Positions 6,034 through 10,146 of a DNA stretch of 10,146 nt are shown in pieces. This DNA comes from an uncultured bacterium. Its GTDB lineage: Bacteria > Patescibacteriota > Minisyncoccia > Phycocordibacterales > UBA9973. Numbering within the stretch: the stretch's first letter is position 1; every line of letters begins with the position of its first letter. The notes below the pieces were generated by a model, which saw only the letters and a list, made by a program, of their open reading frames with translations, did not search any database and was not told the DNA's origin. The position numbers and the translations under genes are program-made. The DNA lies in the NCBI GenBank assembly GCA_903821415.1, contig CAIJLF010000104.1, forward strand, positions 1-10,146, written 5' to 3'.

Positions 6034-6042
6034 ATTGTACCA
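6034..6042 (-). promoter_or_regulatory. extended -10 of the methyltransferase gene (leaderless)
   Basis: On minus this reads TGGTACAAT, an extended -10, and ends exactly 6 nt (GTTCGA) before the ATG at 6027. The geometry is the same as at murB. No clear -35 is visible. Confidence 0.65.
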
Positions 6043-6062
6043 GAAATATCGTATTAATAAAG

Positions 6063-6965
6063 CTATTCAATTATTGTGATATCTCTAGCTGATAGATCGT
6101 CCTCTTTATAATCTGGATATTCCTTTTTACGTCGAAAAAGAATAATGACTACAGCTCCAATTACTATTATACTTCCAAGACCTAACCAGGAATAAATTCT
6201 ATAATTCATACCCAAAGAAGTGTCGGCTTTATCTGCACTAGCTACAAGATTATTTAAATTTACTATTTCTGGAATATTTTTTGTTTGAATATTTTTGGAA
6301 ATATTTTTCTTGGGTGAATTAACTGGCAAACTTTTAACTTTTGGATTTTCAACTATAGGAATATTATTTTTGTAATTTGAAGTAGCTATTTGACCAGACA
6401 GATCGACTTCTTTATTTGGATTTAAATTTGAATCAATTATCTTATTAATTATTTTCATTTCTTGATTCTTAATTCCTGGTGTTGGTGATAATCCTACCCA
6501 TAAACCATTGACCAACTGCAGAGAGTTACCATCCCCACTGCCACCCTGACTTGAATTATATGTTACAGAACTTATGATATTCAGATTTGAATCCTTTAAA
6601 GCAATATTTTCACTTATATTATTAAAACCAGTCCAACTACTATCAAATATTAAACCTGAAAAATTTGGCCAGTCAGCTTTAAATTTGATAACATTCTGGA
6701 CGATAATTGCATATCCATCGGAAGGAACTAAAGAGCTCCCTTGTGGAACAAGCTTGTGCTTTGAATTATCAGAAAATAAATACCATTTGGATAGATCTAC
6801 TGATTCCTTGCCTATGTTATGAACTTCAAACCACTCCCTGTTTGAGTCAGTACCACTGAGGTCATACATAATCTCTGTTATCTCTAAATCCGCATAAACC
6901 ATACGAGCAAAAATAAAAAACATTATTGGTATAACTACAAAATGTTTTTTATTAAATTTAATCAT
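6063..6965 (-). CDS. lamin-tail-domain surface protein, membrane anchored
   Basis: A 300-residue exported protein. Residues 1-25 look like a signal peptide (Lys-rich start, hydrophobic core, likely cut after VYA). Residues 26-165 match the lamin tail domain (LTD) pattern: LEITEIMYD at the start, NREWFEVHNIGKESVDLSKWYL, GYAIIV, GLIFDSSWTGFNNISENIALKD and the closing SPTPGIKNQ. An Asn/Lys/Pro-rich linker (166-255) follows, then one transmembrane helix (about 258-277) ending in RRKK and a 20-residue acidic cytoplasmic tail. LTD domains are often found in secreted bacterial proteins, but their ligand is mostly unknown. There is no LPxTG, so anchoring is by the helix. It follows the ATPase gene by 10 bp on the same strand and is surely co-transcribed with it. 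Stop is TAG. Confidence 0.8.
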   Translation of the reverse strand: MIKFNKKHFVVIPIMFFIFARMVYADLEITEIMYDLSGTDSNREWFEVHNIGKESVDLSKWYLFSDNSKHKLVPQGSSLVPSDGYAIIVQNVIKFKADWPNFSGLIFDSSWTGFNNISENIALKDSNLNIISSVTYNSSQGGSGDGNSLQLVNGLWVGLSPTPGIKNQEMKIINKIIDSNLNPNKEVDLSGQIATSNYKNNIPIVENPKVKSLPVNSPKKNISKNIQTKNIPEIVNLNNLVASADKADTSLGMNYRIYSWLGLGSIIVIGAVVIILFRRKKEYPDYKEDDLSARDITIIE

Positions 6966-6975
6966 AGAAAATAAA

Positions 6976-9207
6976 TTATTCTAGAACTTTTCGTAAAACA
7001 TCTTCTGGTACTTCCCTTTTAGCTTTTGGTTTTTGCCAGGATTCATCGACAGAAGATTCTTCTTTGGTCACTTCTTCTTTTGTCTGTAATGCCTCTTCAG
7101 GTTGAGATACACTTTGTACTGCTGGTGTCACATCCTCTTCTTTGATCTCCTCTTTTATTACTTCTTTTTCCTCATTTTTAATCTCTAATTCATCTTTGAT
7201 ATTATTAATAACCTCATCTTTTTTAGGTTCATCTTTATGTTGTTCTAGCTTATGATTCATAGTTCTATTCAGCAAGTCTTTAAGAGAGGCTTTCTTCTCT
7301 TCTGAAGCTTCTTTTACTGGAGCTATAAATTCTTTCTTTGCTTCTCCCTCTACTGGCTTTTTAAGAGATGAAAGTGACATAGAAACAGGAACTTCCTTTA
7401 CTACTTCTTTTATCTCAGGATTCTTAGAAATTTCTTTTTGATTGTTGATACCTATCTTCTCTAGTAAACCCTTAAGTAGTGGTGATGGACCGCCGTGCTT
7501 TTTCTCTGTTTTAACATATGGCTGCTTATTCTGTTCGTAGTGCTTATTATTGCTTTGATTATTATTTGTATTTGTACGGTTATTATTATTTTCAGTACGA
7601 TTAGGAAGAATAGGCTTGATCTTATTATCACCCTGATTCTTAGAAACTCTGAAATTTGTATCTATTACGGGGAATTCAATACCTAAAGCTGCAAGTGGAG
7701 ATGTAGAAACTTTCTCTTCTTGTCGTGAAGATCTTGAGGCCACGAATCCTGTCTCTGGCTTTAATTCCCCACTCTTTATCTTAAACATACATTCCTTGCA
7801 ATACACAGGTCTTCCTTCTTTCGGCTCGAAAGGTACCATTGTAGACTTTCCACAATTAGAACAGTCGGCTTTGTATTTAGCCTCACCTTCTCCAACCTGA
7901 AGCATCCCACTCCATTTGGAAATCTCATCCTCAACTTCCTGTCTCGAACGAGTAAAAAGCTTGCGTGAAGATTCTATAATCTTATCCTTAACACCAGAAG
8001 TAGCGTCTACTTTGAGCGGAGCAAGAGTTGTAGCAGAAAAAGGTCGACTCGTAACTCCATTGATCATTAATTTAAGATAAATATGATAGTTCGGTAAGTT
8101 AACCAAATCCTGAGCCATAAATTCTGGTTCAAATTCCTTTTCTAAAAAGTCTGCATCATCAGCACCAACACGGAAAATAATCATTGTCCCAACGTTGCCG
8201 AAAACTGCATCACGTACTTTTGAACCATCTTTGTTTTCAAGCTGAGCAGTGTACTGGTGGGCAACAGTAAGATTCAAGCGATATTTTCGGGCTTCTGAAA
8301 GAATGTTTGCAAAGGCATCTGTAGCAAAGTTTTGGAATTCATCAACGTATAGATAAAAGTCTTTACGTTCTTCTTCTGGGATACGGACACGCTCCATCGC
8401 AGCAAGCTGTATCTTCGTAATTATCATACCTCCTAATAATGCTGAGTTGTCTTCACCTATACGCCCTTTTGATACATTTACGAGGAAAATTTTTCCTTCA
8501 TTCATTATATTAAAAATATCAATGGTAGACTTTGGTTGGCCGACAACATTACGAATGATAGAGGTAGATAAGAATTGTCCAACCTTATTCTGAATCGGAG
8601 CAATAGCTTCGTTTCTGAATTGTTCACGCCATTGTTCATATTCATGAACCCAGAAAGCCTTAACAACGGGGTCTTTCAAATTACCTATAATCATCTGACG
8701 ATAATCTTTGTCGACAAGAAGCCTAGGAATACCAAGAAGAGTTGTCCCTGGTGTATCAAGCAGGGCTAAAATAGCATTGTTCAAAATATATTCCATACGG
8801 GAACTCCAAGCATTCGCCCAAATCTTTGTGAAAATACCCATAAGACCTGAAGCTACTAAGTGCTTGTATTTAGGATCATCAAGCTGAATGACATTAAATC
8901 CTATATGGAAGTCCGTATCTGCAGGATTAAAATAAATAACATCCTTAGTTCTATTTTCTGGAATCAGATGCAAAATCTCCTCTACGAGCTCTCCGTGAGG
9001 ATCAACTACGCATACACCTTCACCGTTTTGAATATTCTGGACTATGAGATTCGAAAGTAGTACAGACTTACCTGTACCTGACTTTCCTAAAATATACATG
9101 TGCTGACGACGGTCCTTACGCTTTATCCCGAAAACTTCATCGCTATTACGAAAGTTCGTCTTAGCAAAATAAGTTATATCTCGATTGTGAGGAATTTCTT
9201 TCTCCAT
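6976..9207 (-). CDS. VirD4/TraG-like conjugative ATPase with zinc ribbon and disordered tail
   Basis: A 743-residue protein. Residues 30-400 form a RecA-like P-loop ATPase of the DUF87/VirD4-TraG type: Walker A GKSGTGKS (41-48), VDPHGE (68-73), FLVNVSKGRIGE (241-252), and Walker B FYLYVDEFQNF with Asp289-Glu290 (284-294), followed by the sensor-like SEARKYRLNLTVAHQY (304-319). No membrane helix is visible, unlike classical VirD4, so it is probably cytosolic or recruited to a complex. A zinc ribbon follows (C449, C452, C470, C473), in the CxxCGK...RPVYCxxC style. The last 260 residues are Lys/Glu/Asn-rich and disordered, with short hydrophobic motifs such as SPLLKGLLEKI, SLKDLLNRTM and the terminal DVLRKVLE. 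It probably powers DNA or protein transfer or pilus-like assembly, but no other such gene is in view. The first gene of the operon with the LTD protein. Confidence 0.85.
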   Translation of the reverse strand: MEKEIPHNRDITYFAKTNFRNSDEVFGIKRKDRRQHMYILGKSGTGKSVLLSNLIVQNIQNGEGVCVVDPHGELVEEILHLIPENRTKDVIYFNPADTDFHIGFNVIQLDDPKYKHLVASGLMGIFTKIWANAWSSRMEYILNNAILALLDTPGTTLLGIPRLLVDKDYRQMIIGNLKDPVVKAFWVHEYEQWREQFRNEAIAPIQNKVGQFLSTSIIRNVVGQPKSTIDIFNIMNEGKIFLVNVSKGRIGEDNSALLGGMIITKIQLAAMERVRIPEEERKDFYLYVDEFQNFATDAFANILSEARKYRLNLTVAHQYTAQLENKDGSKVRDAVFGNVGTMIIFRVGADDADFLEKEFEPEFMAQDLVNLPNYHIYLKLMINGVTSRPFSATTLAPLKVDATSGVKDKIIESSRKLFTRSRQEVEDEISKWSGMLQVGEGEAKYKADCSNCGKSTMVPFEPKEGRPVYCKECMFKIKSGELKPETGFVASRSSRQEEKVSTSPLAALGIEFPVIDTNFRVSKNQGDNKIKPILPNRTENNNNRTNTNNNQSNNKHYEQNKQPYVKTEKKHGGPSPLLKGLLEKIGINNQKEISKNPEIKEVVKEVPVSMSLSSLKKPVEGEAKKEFIAPVKEASEEKKASLKDLLNRTMNHKLEQHKDEPKKDEVINNIKDELEIKNEEKEVIKEEIKEEDVTPAVQSVSQPEEALQTKEEVTKEESSVDESWQKPKAKREVPEDVLRKVLE

Positions 9208-9322
9208 CCCGTTAGAAGCAGGTCGCGGTCTATCGTTAAATAGACTAAACCTTAATTAAAAAAATAAATAAAAATATACTTTTATGACCCATCATCCACT
9301 GCGACCGCGGCTTTTAACGGGA
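9208..9322 (+). repeat. palindromic element at the ATPase start codon
   Basis: Arms CCCGTTAGAAGC (9208-9219) and GCTTTTAACGGG (9310-9321) pair over 12 bp with one G-U on plus. After a 4-nt bulge (9220-9223), CGCGGTC (9224-9230) pairs with GACCGCG (9303-9309) over 7 bp. The interior is AT-rich, with a small hairpin GTCTAT-CGTTAA-ATAGAC (9228-9245). CCAT stands at both ends (9204-9207 and 9323-9326) like a target-site duplication; on minus each CCAT is an ATGG, the left one being the ATPase start. If it is not an insertion, it is a highly folded 5' untranslated region of the ATPase mRNA. Confidence 0.6.
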
Positions 9323-9332
9323 CCATATATTA

Positions 9333-9343
9333 ATTATATTATA
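9333..9343 (-). promoter_or_regulatory. probable promoter of the ATPase-LTD operon
   Basis: Two overlapping TATAAT boxes on minus (9338-9343 and 9333-9338). The proximal one is exactly 6 nt from an ATG at 9326, which now opens only a 14-codon frame (9282-9326). The true ATPase start lies 119 nt further on, behind the palindromic element. No convincing -35 is seen. Confidence 0.5.
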
Positions 9344-9383
9344 CAGTGATTCTATTAAATAAAAAAGGGGTAAATAAAATATA

Positions 9384-9412
9384 TTGACAAATTTCATTTA
9401 CAAGCCTAAAGT
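9384..9412 (+). promoter_or_regulatory. promoter of the broken membrane protein gene
   Basis: TTGACA (9384-9389), a perfect -35, is followed by a 17-nt spacer and TAAAGT (9407-9412). The predicted start is near 9419, 12 nt before the ATG at 9431, which supports 9431 as the original start codon. Confidence 0.7.
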
Positions 9413-9430
9413 TTATACAAAGCTCATCAT

Positions 9431-10048
9431 ATGAAAACAATACTAGAGATGACCTCAATAGACTGGTTAATATTCTGACTGGCAATTGGGGCTCACGTGC
9501 CTCTTGTCCTAGGGACAATAAGGCAAAAAAATGACAAAAGTCAAACTTTTGTAACATGGGTATTATATTTTCTATTAGATGTTATTACGTTTTTTTCGGC
9601 CTTAGAAACAGAAAAAGATAGTAGTTTCATAATATTATTAGGATTTTCTGTCGGTTCATTTATCATGTCTATAATTCTTTTTTATCAAAAAAGAATAAAA
9701 TGGACAAAATTGGAAACTTTAATAATATGTCTAGTAATAATATGTATTATCATGTTTAAAACTAGTGGCCCTTACTGGGCGTTAATATTTGGCATAATTT
9801 CTGAGTGTGTTGTCGGTATCTATCTTATAATTAAAACATGGCAAAGACCTAAAGTTAAATATAACTTTACGGCTTATATCATTTTCTTAATTGTTAGTAT
9901 ATTAGCTACCATCAATGCAAAAGACTGGACTATCCCCTCTGTAGGATATCCCGTCTGTGAGACTATTCTAAATATAATCATATTAATCCCGCTAATTATA
10001 AAATGGCGGAAGAAAAAAATTAAAACTGTAAAATTAAAAATGGCTTGA
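9431..10048 (+). pseudogene. polytopic membrane protein interrupted by in-frame TGA
   Basis: From the ATG at 9431 the frame reads 15 codons (ending DWLIF), meets TGA at 9476-9478, then stays open to a TGA at 10046. Across the TGA the sequence continues smoothly as a membrane helix (DWLIF-stop-LAIGAHVPLVLG), so the stop falls inside the first of about seven hydrophobic segments. The remaining part, 183 codons if restarted at GTG 9497, has about six helices, including WVLYFLLDVITFFSA, a 4-helix centre and a Lys-rich C-terminus. Its style (helix, charged IRQKNDKSQ loop, T-W helix) recalls small PQ-loop-like or similar 7-helix families, but I cannot name it. A strong promoter and terminator frame the gene, so the lesion may be recent or a sequence error. 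A GTG restart at 9497 is the alternative. Confidence 0.65.
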
Positions 10049-10074
10049 AATTCTCATATAATTTCAAGCCATTT
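10038..10074. terminator. terminator overlapping the stop codon
   Basis: A 15-bp perfect stem (10038-10052 with 10060-10074) with loop CTCATAT, followed by an AT-rich, T-containing stretch. The TGA stop of the upstream gene (10046-10048) lies inside the left strand of the stem. Confidence 0.75.
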
Positions 10075-10113
10075 ATTAATATATTTTAATTAATTTTTAT
10101 TTAAAATTGTAGA

Positions 10114-10146
10114 ATGAAAAATTTCTCGGAGTTGCTGCATCTGAGA
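10114..10146 (+). CDS. possible start of a gene running off the window
   Basis: ATG at 10114 opens a frame of 11 codons (MKNFSELLHLR) that is still open at the window edge. TAAAAT (10102-10107) ends 6 nt before the ATG, the same spacing seen at the leaderless murB and methyltransferase starts. There is too little sequence to say what it encodes. Confidence 0.35.
   Translation, partial: MKNFSELLHLR

Noticed and set aside
9282..9326. 14-codon frame (MVPLKAAVAVDDGS) after a TATAAT box, as a leader peptide
   Set aside because: Better explained as the left-over start codon from the element insertion; there is no run of regulatory codons typical of attenuator peptides.
9476..10091. Reading TGA as Trp or Gly (genetic code 4 or 25)
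   Set aside because: The tRNA-Trp anticodon is CCA, no other gene has an in-frame TGA, and the terminal TGA lies in a terminator stem where translation should end.
1..10146. CRISPR array, integron attC sites or full insertion sequences
   Set aside because: No spaced direct repeats, no transposase or integrase frame and no attC-type core sites were found; only small palindromic elements are present.

Overview
The window looks like part of a Candidate Phyla Radiation (Patescibacteria, Parcubacteria-like) genome. The reasons are AT-rich DNA, short intergenic gaps, start codons without recognisable Shine-Dalgarno sites, tRNA genes without an encoded CCA end, a MurA carrying an N-terminal helix-turn-helix domain, and a VirD4/TraG-like ATPase with a CxxC...CxxC zinc ribbon and a long disordered tail. 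The lineage is inferred from gene style only; there is no rRNA here.

Layout. Positions 1-291 form a perfect 88-bp inverted repeat (1-88 / 204-291) around a tRNA-Trp(CCA) gene. The right arm holds the 3' end of a complete small rpmG gene (ribosomal protein L33, 229-387, minus). The left arm is an inverted copy of that 3' end. A strongly folded 110-bp palindromic element follows (443-552). Next is a cell-wall precursor block: alr (561-1739, minus), tRNA-Leu(CAA) (1746-1827, plus), murB (1912-2946, minus), and divergently HTH-murA (3013-4527, plus), which is followed after 5 bp by a family-4-type uracil-DNA glycosylase gene (4533-5150). A terminator at 5200-5226 separates this from a minus-strand methyltransferase gene (5251-6027). 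A two-gene minus-strand operon follows: the VirD4-like ATPase (6976-9207), then a lamin-tail-domain surface protein (6063-6965). The right end has a multi-membrane-span protein gene broken by an in-frame TGA (9431-10048), its terminator, and perhaps the start of another gene.

How the genes fit together. Alr supplies D-alanine, and MurA and MurB make UDP-MurNAc from UDP-GlcNAc, so this is a small peptidoglycan-precursor cluster. The DNA-binding domain on MurA and the shared murA/murB promoter region suggest possible self-regulation. The ATPase and the anchored extracellular LTD protein are probably envelope or DNA-transfer functions.

Most interesting signals. (1) Several promoters share an extended -10 (TGnTATAAT), and at murB and the methyltransferase the -10 lies exactly 6 nt before the ATG, implying leaderless mRNAs. 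(2) A palindromic element (9208-9322) appears to have inserted at the ATPase start codon. It is flanked by CCAT direct repeats, and removing it would restore the same TATAAT-N6-ATG arrangement. (3) The last gene has a lone in-frame TGA. (4) The inverted rpmG/tRNA-Trp repeat may be real or may be a contig-end artefact.
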